Origin: Rhodocyclales bacterium GT-UBC
GTDB lineage: Bacteria > Pseudomonadota > Gammaproteobacteria > Burkholderiales > Rhodocyclaceae
Direction: 5' to 3'
Assembly (NCBI GenBank): GCA_003583745.1
Contig: QXPY01000017.1
Span: 1 to 64,000, forward strand
DNA length: 64,000 nt
The notes beneath the pieces were generated by a model. That model made no database searches and was not told where the DNA came from. It saw only the letters and a program-made list of their open reading frames with translations. The translations under genes and the position numbers were made by a program. Position 1 is the first letter of the stretch, and each line of letters begins with the position of its first letter. Shown piece after piece: positions 16,519-25,274 of this stretch.

Positions 16519-19500
16519 TGCTTTCCCCTTTCGCGGCCTTGCCGGCAGCATCAAGCACCAGCAAGGCTTCATCGAACGCCCAGGCTGCAATCGCCCGTTC
16601 AAGACGTTGGAATTCGAGTTTTGACATGATCTCGCTCAAGCGAGTCCGATTTCCCAGCCACAGACGCTCGGCTTCGCCATCGCCTTCGAGCAGGCAACGC
16701 TTCAGGCGCTTGACGACCTGCTGAATTTCCACATCCTGAGTCAGCCTGCTGAGCGGAGTCTCGTCCGCCCCCAAAACCAAAGCCAACCCGGCCAACAACG
16801 GAGCCAGGACATTATCCAATTGCTTTAGCGCCTCGGCGATTGTCGCAGGCTCTTCCCCCTTGACGGCAGCTTCGAAGGCTGATGCCGCTTCCTGCAATGC
16901 AGGCATGCACAAATTACCGGCCAATCCCTTGAGGGAATGAGCCCGCCGACGCAGGCTCATTGAATCACCGGTCTTCAGCAAGGCCTCCATTTCGACAACG
17001 AACTGCCCTTGCTCGCTCGCGAAGCGGCGCAGCATCCGATGGATGAAATCGAGGCGCCCAGGGAAATAGCGATAAAGCTGCACACCATCGAGTCCGGGCA
17101 CCACCGTCAACCTGGCAACCGCTGCCTGATCCCCTGACGGAACAGGCGGATCAAAGGCCGCCGATGTTGCCGGCGGCCGGCGATGGTAACGCTGCAATAA
17201 TTCGAACAACTCATCGGGATCGAAAGGTTTGGGTACATGCCCGTTCATTCCGGCAGCCATGGCGGCCATCAACTCGTCGCCAACGGCATGCGCCGTCATG
17301 GCGATAACCGGAACCTCCGCATAATGAGTATTGCCACGTAACAAGCGGACTGCATCACCACCACTCAGGACCGGCATTTCGAGATCCATCAGAATCAAGT
17401 CGTAATGCGTTTCAGGCTGCGCGAAGATCATGGCCAGCGCTTGCTGCCCATCATTGGCCACCTCGACGCGAACGCCCCAGGCGTTCAGGATTTCCTGCGC
17501 CACCTGCCGATTCAACTCGTTATCCTCAACGATCAGGACGCGCATTCCGCCCAGACTCTGCTGGCGTGAGCCGGAGAGTTCGCCGGCAACGACTTCCGCT
17601 GGCGCGCCACTGTTCGCAACTTCACACAGGATACGGGGCAGTACCGGCTTCTGCAGCACGTCACCGCCCCCCAAATCAACGACCTGATCGCGGATCAAGG
17701 CGACATCGAGGGCAGACATGAATATTGTCTTTTCAGGCAGCGGCAATCCGGACTGCTGCAAGCGCTCGACGACAGCCCTTCCCGACAGGCCGGGCAGCAA
17801 CCAATCCAAAAGCACGAGATCATAGGGCGCCCCCTGCTTCCAGGCCTGGCCGATCATCGCCAGCGCAGCCTCGCCATCGGAAATCGCATCGACGACAGGG
17901 CAGCCCAGATGACGCAGGGCATGGACCAGGCTATCCCGTGCCGGAACATAGTGATCAACCACCAAGGCCCGCCGCCGCCGGATCGCCAGACGGGTTCTAT
18001 CGCCACTCTCGGATACCCGCTGAAGTTGGATGGAGAAAGCAAAGCGACTGCCCAGGTCCTGCTCGCTGCTAACCTCGATATCGCCTCCCATCGACGTCAC
18101 CAGGCGTCGCGAAATGCTCAAACCCAATCCGGTACCGCCATACTTTCGTGTCGTCGAACCATCAGCCTGGCTGAACTCCTGGAAAAGGCGCCCCATCTGC
18201 TCGCGACTCATGCCGATCCCGGTGTCTTCGATCGCAAAATGCAAGGTGGACACCCCCTCGCCCCCATCCCGCTCGACAACGCTCATCCGGACATGGCCAT
18301 GCTCGGTGAACTTAACGGCATTGGAGAGCAGGTTGATCAACACCTGGCCAAGCCGCAAGGGATCACCCATGAAATTGCCGACATGCTTCATGTCGCAATC
18401 GAGGATGACCTCAAGCCGCTTATCCTGGGCACGTTGATGCACCATGAACAAGGCATTTTGCAAAACGGCGGCCAGATCGAACGAGGTTGACTCAAGGACA
18501 ATCTTGCCAGCCTCGATTTTCGAATAGTCGAGAATGTCGTTGAGAATCCCGAGCAAGGACTTGGCGGCCTCATGGATCTTCGAAACATAGTTACGCTGGG
18601 TAGGCTGCAAACCCGATTTCAACGCCAGGTAAGCCATCCCGATAATCGCATTCATCGGCGTTCGAATTTCATGACTCATGTTCGCCAGAAAGATCGACTT
18701 GGCCTCGGCAGCAACCTCAGCCTTGGCACGGGCCTCGGCCAGCTGCTGCTGAACGATTTCACGATGCGCGATATCGGCCTGAATGGCACTGGCCATGCCA
18801 TCAATCGTCACGGCAAGATTTTGCACTTCGGCAAAGCCGCGAACGCGGCCAACACGTTGACCATAAGCCTGTTCCGCCAAAGCTTGAGCCGTAGCATCGA
18901 GCTGCAGCAGCGGATCGAGCAAGCGCCGGGTAAGGTAGTAGTAAGCCATGAACAACAACAAGATCGCCGTTGCCAGCAGAATCAAGGCCGCGACAATCAA
19001 TTGCTGCAACTTACGGGTGGCATCATCGAGATTACGCTGGGTACGCTGATCCACCTGACGTGCCAATTCATCAACCGCCCCCGCCAAGTCGGCACGCAAT
19101 TTCAGATACTCCGGCGCATGCAACAGCTTTGCCGCAAATTCGTGCTGCGGCGGGCTGTCGGAAACAAATTCCCGGGTCACCGGATCGTACAGTCCTTGCG
19201 TTGCGGCAAAAGCGATTTGCTCAAGCTGCTTCATCTGCTCAGTCAACTGCAGAATACGACTGACCACCGCCTGCTCGGCCTGATCGAAACCCAACAATCC
19301 AGTACGCTGAGTCAGCGGAATCTTTTCCCCGGACAACGGCGCCTCGTAATCGCGAGCTCCGGCAATTACCTGATCCCAATAGGCCGCTGGCAGATCCGGA
19401 CGACGTGGCCGGGTGCCCTCGCGCATGCCGAGAATATCGTAGTAATAGATCAGATAGAGCGGATTGGCCGTGCTGACGTAAGAATTCACCAGACGCCCCA

Positions 19501-19693
19501 GCAGGTCCACCTCGCCTCTCACCTCGTTCATCAGCGCCATCGAGGCCTGGCGATGCTGAGACATGCGCGCACTATCATTGAATGCGGTCAGGGCGCCATA
19601 GGTCACGCCGCCAATCAGCACCATCATGCCGATCAGCACCAGTGACAACAGCAGGAATGCCTGACGCAGCTTCAAGAGTAATCTCCTGTCCAT
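16511..19693 (-). CDS. Hybrid sensor histidine kinase with two receivers and an HPt domain
   Basis: 1060 residues, inner membrane. Membrane helix at about 13-35, a mainly helical periplasmic sensor to about 220, a second helix and HAMP, then HisKA with NMSHEIRTPMNAIIG (His near 340), HATPase_c with TGLGLSISRRLV, receiver 1 (Asp in LVLLDWLLPG near 630), receiver 2 (Asp in LILMDLEMPV near 768) and HPt (RRRAHSLKGLAG, His near 918). This is a complete internal phosphorelay. The output is probably the HD-GYP regulator encoded next. Receiver 1 has a weak first acidic pair (ALVVDHYVP) and may be regulatory rather than transmitting. No other kinase lies nearby. Confidence 0.93.
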   Translation of the reverse strand: MDRRLLLKLRQAFLLLSLVLIGMMVLIGGVTYGALTAFNDSARMSQHRQASMALMNEVRGEVDLLGRLVNSYVSTANPLYLIYYYDILGMREGTRPRRPDLPAAYWDQVIAGARDYEAPLSGEKIPLTQRTGLLGFDQAEQAVVSRILQLTEQMKQLEQIAFAATQGLYDPVTREFVSDSPPQHEFAAKLLHAPEYLKLRADLAGAVDELARQVDQRTQRNLDDATRKLQQLIVAALILLATAILLLFMAYYYLTRRLLDPLLQLDATAQALAEQAYGQRVGRVRGFAEVQNLAVTIDGMASAIQADIAHREIVQQQLAEARAKAEVAAEAKSIFLANMSHEIRTPMNAIIGMAYLALKSGLQPTQRNYVSKIHEAAKSLLGILNDILDYSKIEAGKIVLESTSFDLAAVLQNALFMVHQRAQDKRLEVILDCDMKHVGNFMGDPLRLGQVLINLLSNAVKFTEHGHVRMSVVERDGGEGVSTLHFAIEDTGIGMSREQMGRLFQEFSQADGSTTRKYGGTGLGLSISRRLVTSMGGDIEVSSEQDLGSRFAFSIQLQRVSESGDRTRLAIRRRRALVVDHYVPARDSLVHALRHLGCPVVDAISDGEAALAMIGQAWKQGAPYDLVLLDWLLPGLSGRAVVERLQQSGLPLPEKTIFMSALDVALIRDQVVDLGGGDVLQKPVLPRILCEVANSGAPAEVVAGELSGSRQQSLGGMRVLIVEDNELNRQVAQEILNAWGVRVEVANDGQQALAMIFAQPETHYDLILMDLEMPVLSGGDAVRLLRGNTHYAEVPVIAMTAHAVGDELMAAMAAGMNGHVPKPFDPDELFELLQRYHRRPPATSAAFDPPVPSGDQAAVARLTVVPGLDGVQLYRYFPGRLDFIHRMLRRFASEQGQFVVEMEALLKTGDSMSLRRRAHSLKGLAGNLCMPALQEAASAFEAAVKGEEPATIAEALKQLDNVLAPLLAGLALVLGADETPLSRLTQDVEIQQVVKRLKRCLLEGDGEAERLWLGNRTRLSEIMSKLEFQRLERAIAAWAFDEALLVLDAAGKAAKGESND

Positions 19694-19760
19694 GCGGCCC
19701 CGGATTCGGCAGGACGCTCAGCGATACGGCCCCGGAACATGAATTGCAGCCTGGGATTTT

Positions 19761-19775
19761 TATGATATGTCATAT
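19761..19775. promoter_or_regulatory. Palindrome between divergent genes, possible operator
   Basis: TATGA-TATG-TCATA (with ATATG-T-CATAT inside it) lies in the gap between the hybrid kinase gene and the divergent gene at 19869, in a locally AT-rich stretch. It could be a regulator site or part of overlapping promoters; no regulator is known for it. Confidence 0.3.
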
Positions 19776-19868
19776 AACGGATGGAAACATGCCTAATTAA
19801 CGATGATCGATTGGTCAAAGCTCCGGAATGGGCGAAAATGACAACACACGCTCCCCTACGCCGGAATC

Positions 19869-20456
19869 ATGGACAACCTGATCAAGGACACCGCGACACT
19901 TGAGCTTTTTTGCTGGCTTGAACCGGGAAACGACCTGCCGGGCTGGGATATCCTCAGGGGCAGCCCGTTCGGTGCCACCCTGGCCTCGCCGGAAGGCGGC
20001 GCCCCCACGGCCGGGGACCAGTTGCTATCGGTACAAAACTACTTTGCCGAATATCATCTGGAATACTTTCGCCAGCGCCGCTACAACCATTTCCCCAGTC
20101 GCCTGCACGCCCTCCTTCAATTCGCCACGCGTACCGATGCGATGACGTTTCGCAGCAAGCATCCGCAACGTGTATTCGGCAAGAACCTGGTCTGTTCAAA
20201 GACCGCCGGCGCGTACATTTGTTCCTTTCACGATGCAAGCTGGCTGGACTACCTGCGCCTGCCCCACAGCCTCTCGCTATCCGCACTCGACGAAGTCGCT
20301 GAATACTACTGGTCGGGCAAGACGGTGGAAGAAGTCGGCCTGACCTTCATGAACGAACCCTGGCACGAACCGCCGGTCATCGAGGCCCTTTACCAAGGCA
20401 GCCTCGAAGCGACGGCCGACCAGGGCCAATCCGGGTGGCTCCCCGGCTTTCGTTAG
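19869..20456 (+). CDS. Uncharacterised cytoplasmic protein, possibly DUF2441-like
   Basis: 195 residues without signal or membrane segment. FRQRRYNHFPSRLHALLQFA followed by a Thr/Asp-Ala-Met segment resembles the conserved core of DUF2441-like proteins, which some authors relate to the ADP-ribosyltransferase fold; I cannot confirm this by eye and no catalytic triad is obvious. ALDEVAEYYWSGKTVEEV near the C-terminus is another segment that looks conserved. It stands eight bases before the exporter operon and may be its first gene. Confidence 0.5.
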   Translation: MDNLIKDTATLELFCWLEPGNDLPGWDILRGSPFGATLASPEGGAPTAGDQLLSVQNYFAEYHLEYFRQRRYNHFPSRLHALLQFATRTDAMTFRSKHPQRVFGKNLVCSKTAGAYICSFHDASWLDYLRLPHSLSLSALDEVAEYYWSGKTVEEVGLTFMNEPWHEPPVIEALYQGSLEATADQGQSGWLPGFR

Positions 20457-20463
20457 GAAACCC

Positions 20464-21606
20464 ATGCGCCGTATCGCCCTCATCCTCGCCATCGTCCTGC
20501 TGCTTGGCCTGGGCCTCTTCTGGCTCAATCGTCCGAAACCGATTCCTGTCGTTCTCAAGGAAGTCAGTAGCGGCACCGTCGAATCGACCTTGGCCAATAC
20601 CCGGGCCGGCACCGTAGAAGCCTGCCTGCGCACCAAGCTGTCGACCATAGTCGGCGGCCGCATCGAATACCTCGGCGTCAAGGAAGGCGATCGCGTCAAG
20701 AAGGGCCAGTTGTTGCTCAAATTGTGGAACGACGACCAGCAAGCCCAGGCCGTGCTGGCCCAGGCCCAGATCACACTGGCCGGCAAGCGGGTCGAGGAAG
20801 CCTGCATCGCCGCCACCAATGCCGAAAAGGAAGCGCGTCGGCAAAGCGAATTGCGCGAGAAAGGCTTTGTTTCCAGCAGCAAGGAAGAAGCCGCGCGTAC
20901 CGATGCCGAAGTGCGCCGTGCCAGCTGCAATACGGCCAAGGCCGATGTCGCCCAGGCCGAAGCCAAGTTCCGCGCCACCCGCGTCGAACAGGGGCGCGTC
21001 GCCCTCTACGCACCGTTCGATGGCACCGTTGCCAAGATTGTCGGCGAGCTGGGCGAGTATTCGACGCCCTCCCCGCCGGGCGTCCCCACTCCGCCGGCCA
21101 TCGACCTGATCGACGACAGCTGCCTTTACGTCAAGGCACCGATGGACGAGGTCGATGCCCCGAAGATCGCCGCCGGGCAACCCGTCCGGGTCACCCTGGA
21201 CGCCTTGCCGGGCAAGGTGTTGCCGGGCAAGGTCCGGCGTGTCGCCCCCTACGTCTCGGCGGTCGAAAAGCAGGCCCGCACCGTCGACATCGAAGTCGAT
21301 TTCGACGCGCCGGAAGCGGCCGGCAAACTGCTGGTCGGCTACAGCGCCGACGTCGAGATCATCCTGGCCGGCCGCCAGAATGTGCTGCGCATCCCGACCG
21401 CCGCCATCCAGGAAGGCGGCAAGGTGCTGGTCTTCAATGCCGAGAGCGGCAAGCTGGAAGAACGCCCGATCAAGACCGGCCTCGCCAACTGGGAAAACAC
21501 CGAAGTGCGCGAAGGCCTGAGCGCCGGCGAGCGCATCGTCACCTCGCTCGAACGCCCCGGCGTCAAGGCAGGGGCCAGTGCCGTCGCCGACGACAAGGCG
21601 AAGTAG
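20464..21606 (+). CDS. Periplasmic adaptor (membrane fusion) subunit of a MacAB-like exporter
   Basis: 380 residues of the HlyD/RND-type membrane-fusion family. One N-terminal membrane helix (IALILAIVLLLGLGLFWL), then a lipoyl-like half motif (GGRIEYLGVKEGDRVKKGQ), an alpha-helical hairpin rich in Ala/Glu/Arg at about residues 95-175, the second lipoyl half (LYAPFDGTVAKIVGELGEY) and a C-terminal beta-barrel domain (VLRIPTAAIQEGG). It links inner-membrane ABC permeases to an outer-membrane channel. Genes for the ATPase and two permeases follow at once. No TolC-like gene is in the window. Confidence 0.9.
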   Translation: MRRIALILAIVLLLGLGLFWLNRPKPIPVVLKEVSSGTVESTLANTRAGTVEACLRTKLSTIVGGRIEYLGVKEGDRVKKGQLLLKLWNDDQQAQAVLAQAQITLAGKRVEEACIAATNAEKEARRQSELREKGFVSSSKEEAARTDAEVRRASCNTAKADVAQAEAKFRATRVEQGRVALYAPFDGTVAKIVGELGEYSTPSPPGVPTPPAIDLIDDSCLYVKAPMDEVDAPKIAAGQPVRVTLDALPGKVLPGKVRRVAPYVSAVEKQARTVDIEVDFDAPEAAGKLLVGYSADVEIILAGRQNVLRIPTAAIQEGGKVLVFNAESGKLEERPIKTGLANWENTEVREGLSAGERIVTSLERPGVKAGASAVADDKAK

Positions 21607-21610
21607 GCGC

Positions 21611-22300
21611 ATGGCGCTGATCGAACTGACTGGCATCGAGCGCCGCTTCCTGCTTGGCGATACCACCGTCCATGCGCTGGCCAATCTCGACCTGCAAATC
21701 GAGCCCGGCGAGTACGTCGCGGTGATGGGTCCCTCCGGCTCCGGCAAATCGACGCTGCTCAACCTGCTTGGCCTGCTCGACCGTCCCAACGACGGCATTT
21801 ACCGGCTCGAGGGGCGCGACGTCACGACGCTGTCGCCCGACGAGCAGGCCAAGGTGCGCAGCCAACGTATCGGCTTCGTCTTCCAGAGCTTTCATCTGGT
21901 GCCGCGGCTGACCGCTGCCGAAAACATCGCCCTGCCGATGATGCTGGCCGGCATTGCGCCAGCCGAACGCCAGCGCCGGGTTGTACAGGCGCTCGCCGAT
22001 TTCGGCCTTCAACAGCGCGCCGACCACAAGCCCGACCAGCTGTCCGGCGGCCAGCGCCAGCGCGTCGCCATCGCCCGCGCCACGATCATGCAGCCGCCAC
22101 TGATCCTGGCCGACGAACCAACCGGCAACCTCGACCGCCATACCGGCGACGAAGTCATCCGCCTGCTCGAAGAGCTGAACGGGCGCGGCGTGACGCTGGT
22201 CATCGTCACCCACGACCAGAGCCTGGGCGCCCGCGCCGGACGGCAACTGGTCATGGAAGACGGCCGCCTGAAATTCGACAGCCGCCATGCGCCTGGCTGA
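21611..22300 (+). CDS. ABC exporter ATP-binding protein (MacB/LolD type)
   Basis: 229 residues, a stand-alone nucleotide-binding domain. Walker [14 protein letters not shown]-loop VFQSFHLVPRLTAAENI, signature [14 protein letters not shown], Walker B LILADEPTGNLD and the switch His in VIVTHDQSL are all intact. The TGNLD sequence after Walker B marks the MacB/LolD/FtsE class. It should energise the two permeases that follow. The start was placed at ATG 21611, four bases after the adaptor stop; the end overlaps the first permease by 14 bases. Confidence 0.93.
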   Translation: MALIELTGIERRFLLGDTTVHALANLDLQIEPGEYVAVMGPSGSGKSTLLNLLGLLDRPNDGIYRLEGRDVTTLSPDEQAKVRSQRIGFVFQSFHLVPRLTAAENIALPMMLAGIAPAERQRRVVQALADFGLQQRADHKPDQLSGGQRQRVAIARATIMQPPLILADEPTGNLDRHTGDEVIRLLEELNGRGVTLVIVTHDQSLGARAGRQLVMEDGRLKFDSRHAPG

Positions 22301-23495
22301 CACGCTGCGCTTTGCCCGGGACGCCGCCACCGGATACCCGATGCGGACGACACTGTCGGTGCTCGCCATGTCGATCGGCGTTGCCGCCGTCGTGCTCCTC
22401 ACCGCCCTCGGCGACGGCGCCCGGCGCTACGTCGTCGGCCAGTTTTCCTCGCTCGGCACCAACCTGGTCATCGTCCTGCCCGGCCGTTCCGGCACCGGTG
22501 GTTTCAACCCGGCCAACGCCATCACCAGCACGCCGCGCGACCTGACGGTGGACGATGCGGCGGCGCTCAAGCGCGCGCCCTCGGTCTATCGCGTCGCGCC
22601 GCTCGCCGTCGGCACCTCGGAGATCAGCTACGGCGGCCGTCTGCGCGAAATCATGGTGGCCGGCTCGACGGCGGAATTCATCCCGATCCGCAATTTCGAA
22701 CTGGCCCAGGGCAGCCCCTTGCCCGACGAAGACTGGAACCGGGGTTCCTCGGTCGCCATCATCGGCGCCAAGATCCGCGATGAACTGTTCGGCAACGACG
22801 CTGCGCTCGGCCGCCTGATCCGCGTCGGCGACCGCCGCCTGCGCATCATCGGCATTCTCAAACCGACCGGCCAGGGCCTCGGCATGAATACCGACGAACT
22901 GGTCATCGTCCCGGTTTCGCTGGCCCAGGCCATGTTCAACAGCAACACGCTGTTCCGCATCATGGTCGAGGCGCGCAGCCGCGACGCCATCCCCAAGGCC
23001 AAGGATGAAGCCCAGGAAATCCTCAAGCAGCGTCATCGCGGCGAGGAAGACGTCACGGTCATCACCCAGGATGCGGTGCTCGCCACCTTCGACAAGCTGC
23101 TTGGCGCACTGACCCTCGGCGTCGCCGGCATCGCGGCGATCAGCCTGGCGGTGGCCGGCATCCTGGTGATGAACGTCATGCTCGTCGCGGTCACCCAGCG
23201 CACAGGGGAAATCGGCCTGCTCAAGGCGCTCGGTGCACCGGCCCGCACCATCCGGCTGGCATTCCTGACCGAGGCGGCGATGCTCTCCTCGGTCGGCGCC
23301 CTGGTCGGCTACCTGCTCGGCCAGGCCGGCGCCTTCGTGCTGCGCCAGCTGTTCCCGGTCTTCCCGGCCTATCCGCCGGATTGGGCGGTGATCGCCGGGC
23401 TGGGCACGGCGCTCGGCACCGGCCTGCTGTTCGGCGTCATGCCGGCCCGGCGCGCCGCGCAGCTCGACCCGGTGCAAGCCCTGATGAAGCACTGA
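22287..23495 (+). CDS. ABC exporter permease 1 (MacB/FtsX type)
   Basis: 402 residues: one N-terminal membrane helix, a large periplasmic MacB-PCD domain (about residues 50-270), and three C-terminal helices with the FtsX signature (VTQRTGEIGLLKALGAPART). The C-terminus PARRAAQLDPVQALMKH is the usual coupling end of these permeases. It overlaps the ATPase gene by 14 bases. About a third of its residues match permease 2, so the pair probably forms a heterodimer. Confidence 0.92.
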   Translation: MRLADTLRFARDAATGYPMRTTLSVLAMSIGVAAVVLLTALGDGARRYVVGQFSSLGTNLVIVLPGRSGTGGFNPANAITSTPRDLTVDDAAALKRAPSVYRVAPLAVGTSEISYGGRLREIMVAGSTAEFIPIRNFELAQGSPLPDEDWNRGSSVAIIGAKIRDELFGNDAALGRLIRVGDRRLRIIGILKPTGQGLGMNTDELVIVPVSLAQAMFNSNTLFRIMVEARSRDAIPKAKDEAQEILKQRHRGEEDVTVITQDAVLATFDKLLGALTLGVAGIAAISLAVAGILVMNVMLVAVTQRTGEIGLLKALGAPARTIRLAFLTEAAMLSSVGALVGYLLGQAGAFVLRQLFPVFPAYPPDWAVIAGLGTALGTGLLFGVMPARRAAQLDPVQALMKH

Positions 23496-23496
23496 G

Positions 23497-24696
23497 ATGC
23501 TGTTCGCCGACGCCCTCCAGCTCGCCTTTCGCGCCGTCACCGCGCAGCGCCTGCGCAGCTTCCTGACCCTGCTCGGCATCGCCGTCGGCATTGCCTCGGT
23601 GATCCTGCTCACCTCGATCGGCGAAGGCATCCACCGCTTCGTGCTCGGCGAATTCTCGCAATTCGGCACCAATGTCATTACCGCCACCCCGGGCAAGACC
23701 AAGACCGGCGGCTCGGCATCCGGCCTGCCGTCGAGCGCCCGCCCGCTGTCGCTGGAAGATGCCGCCGCGCTGGTCCGCCTGCCCAACGTCGTCGCCGTCA
23801 CGCCCAATGTGCGCGGCAATGCCGAGGTCGAGGGCAACGGCCGGACGCGGCGGACACTGGTCTACGGCGTCAACGCCGACTCGCGCATCGTCTTCCGCTC
23901 GACGGTACGCAGCGGCCAGTTCCTGCCGCCGGAAGATGCCGGTAGCGCCCGTGCCTTCGTCGTGCTCGGCGCCAAGGTCAAGGAAGAACTGTTCGGCAGC
24001 GAAAGCCCGCTCGGCCAGCGTCTGCGCATCGGCGGCCTGCATTTCCGCATCATCGGCGTGATGGAGCCGAAGGGGCAGTTTCTCGGCATCGACCTCGACG
24101 ACACTGCCTTCATCCCGGCCGGCCGCGCCCAGGAATTGTTCAACCGCGAAGGCGTCGATGAGATCAATATCGCCGCGACCGAAGGCGTGCCCTCGGCCAT
24201 CGTCGCCGAGCGCATCCGCCGCCACCTGGTCGAACGCCACGGCCGCGAGGATTTCACGCTGATCACCCAGGAAGAAATGCTCAAGACACTGTCCAACATC
24301 CTCAACGTGCTGACCATGGCGGTCGGTGCCCTGGGCGGCATTTCGCTGCTGGTTGGCGGGGTCGGCATCGTCACCATCATGACCATCGCCGTCAGCGAAC
24401 GAACCGGCGAAATCGGCCTGCTGGTCGCCCTTGGCGCGCCACGACGTACCATCCTGGCCCTGTTCCTCGGCGAGGCGGTGGCGCTGTCAGCCCTCGGCGG
24501 CTTGCTCGGCCTGCTGCTAGGCATCGGCCTGGCGCAGCTGATTCACCTGGCACTGCCCGCCCTGCCGGTGCATACGCCGCTCAGCTTCGTCATCCTTGCC
24601 GAACTGGTCGCCATCGCCATCGGCCTGGCCGCCGGCGTACTGCCAGCCCGTCGGGCGGCCCGCCTCGATCCGGTGGAGGCCTTGCGTACCGAATAA
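23497..24696 (+). CDS. ABC exporter permease 2 (MacB/FtsX type)
   Basis: 399 residues, paralogous to the preceding gene and with the same layout: N-terminal helix in RLRSFLTLLGIAVGIASVIL, MacB-PCD domain, and an FtsX domain with SERTGEIGLLVALGAPRRTI. It ends PARRAARLDPVEALRTE. It starts one base after permease 1. Two non-identical permeases with one ATPase and one adaptor suggests a heterodimeric membrane part. Known relatives export macrolides, peptides or lipids; the substrate here is not known. Confidence 0.92.
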   Translation: MLFADALQLAFRAVTAQRLRSFLTLLGIAVGIASVILLTSIGEGIHRFVLGEFSQFGTNVITATPGKTKTGGSASGLPSSARPLSLEDAAALVRLPNVVAVTPNVRGNAEVEGNGRTRRTLVYGVNADSRIVFRSTVRSGQFLPPEDAGSARAFVVLGAKVKEELFGSESPLGQRLRIGGLHFRIIGVMEPKGQFLGIDLDDTAFIPAGRAQELFNREGVDEINIAATEGVPSAIVAERIRRHLVERHGREDFTLITQEEMLKTLSNILNVLTMAVGALGGISLLVGGVGIVTIMTIAVSERTGEIGLLVALGAPRRTILALFLGEAVALSALGGLLGLLLGIGLAQLIHLALPALPVHTPLSFVILAELVAIAIGLAAGVLPARRAARLDPVEALRTE

Positions 24697-24790
24697 GTCA
24701 CAACCATGACAACGCGATGCCGCACTAACCAGCCTGCCGCGCCGCATGCTAGAGTTCAGGCCACAAATTTCATCAGCCAAGGAAACAGTC

Positions 24791-25210
24791 ATGACGTTCT
24801 ACATTGAAGACCTGCAACCCGGCATGAGCCACACCATGGGCAAAACGGTAACCGACGCCGACATCGTGATGTTCGCCGGTGTCTCCACCGACACCAATGC
24901 CGTCCACCTGGACGAAGAATTCGGCAAGACCACCATGTTCGGCGGCCGCATCGCCCACGGCATGCTTTCGGCCAGCTTCATTTCCGCCGTACTCGGCGCC
25001 CACCTGCCCGGCCCCGGCACCATCTACCTGGCCCAGAACCTCAAGTTCAAGGCCCCGGTTCGCCCAGGCGACACGGTCAAGACCACGGTCACCGTCAAGG
25101 AAGTCGTCGCCGCCAAGAAGCGCGTCATTCTCGACACCACCTGCCGGGTTGGCGATACGGTGGTCATCGAAGGCGAAGCAACTGTCATGATCGGCAACAA
25201 GCCGGCCTGA
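24791..25210 (+). CDS. phaJ: MaoC-like (R)-specific enoyl-CoA hydratase
   Basis: 139 residues in the single hot-dog form typical of PhaJ. The catalytic dyad lies in DTNAVHLDEEFG (Asp and His six residues apart) and the hydratase-2 signature continues through GGRIAHGMLSASFISAVLG. Family role: hydrating trans-2-enoyl-CoA to (R)-3-hydroxyacyl-CoA, often feeding polyhydroxyalkanoate synthesis from beta-oxidation. AAGGAAA precedes the ATG. The gene stands alone, so a PHA role is inferred from family; other MaoC-like hydratases look the same. A strong terminator follows. Confidence 0.8.
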   Translation: MTFYIEDLQPGMSHTMGKTVTDADIVMFAGVSTDTNAVHLDEEFGKTTMFGGRIAHGMLSASFISAVLGAHLPGPGTIYLAQNLKFKAPVRPGDTVKTTVTVKEVVAAKKRVILDTTCRVGDTVVIEGEATVMIGNKPA

Positions 25211-25228
25211 CCGACTGTTTCGAGCAAG

Positions 25229-25260
25229 AAAAAGCCCGGTACATCGACCGGGCTTTTTTT
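25229..25260. terminator. Bidirectional rho-independent terminator
   Basis: AAAAAGCCCGGT and ACCGGGCTTTTT form a 12-bp stem with a six-base loop. It lies between the convergent phaJ-like and rluF-like genes and should end both. Confidence 0.9.
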
Positions 25261-25274
25261 CGTCTGCCGTTTGG

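Noticed and set aside
19800..19868. Promoter pair between the hybrid kinase and DUF2441-like genes
   Set aside because: Several TATA-like hexamers are present but no -35 element at a proper distance, so only the palindrome is reported.
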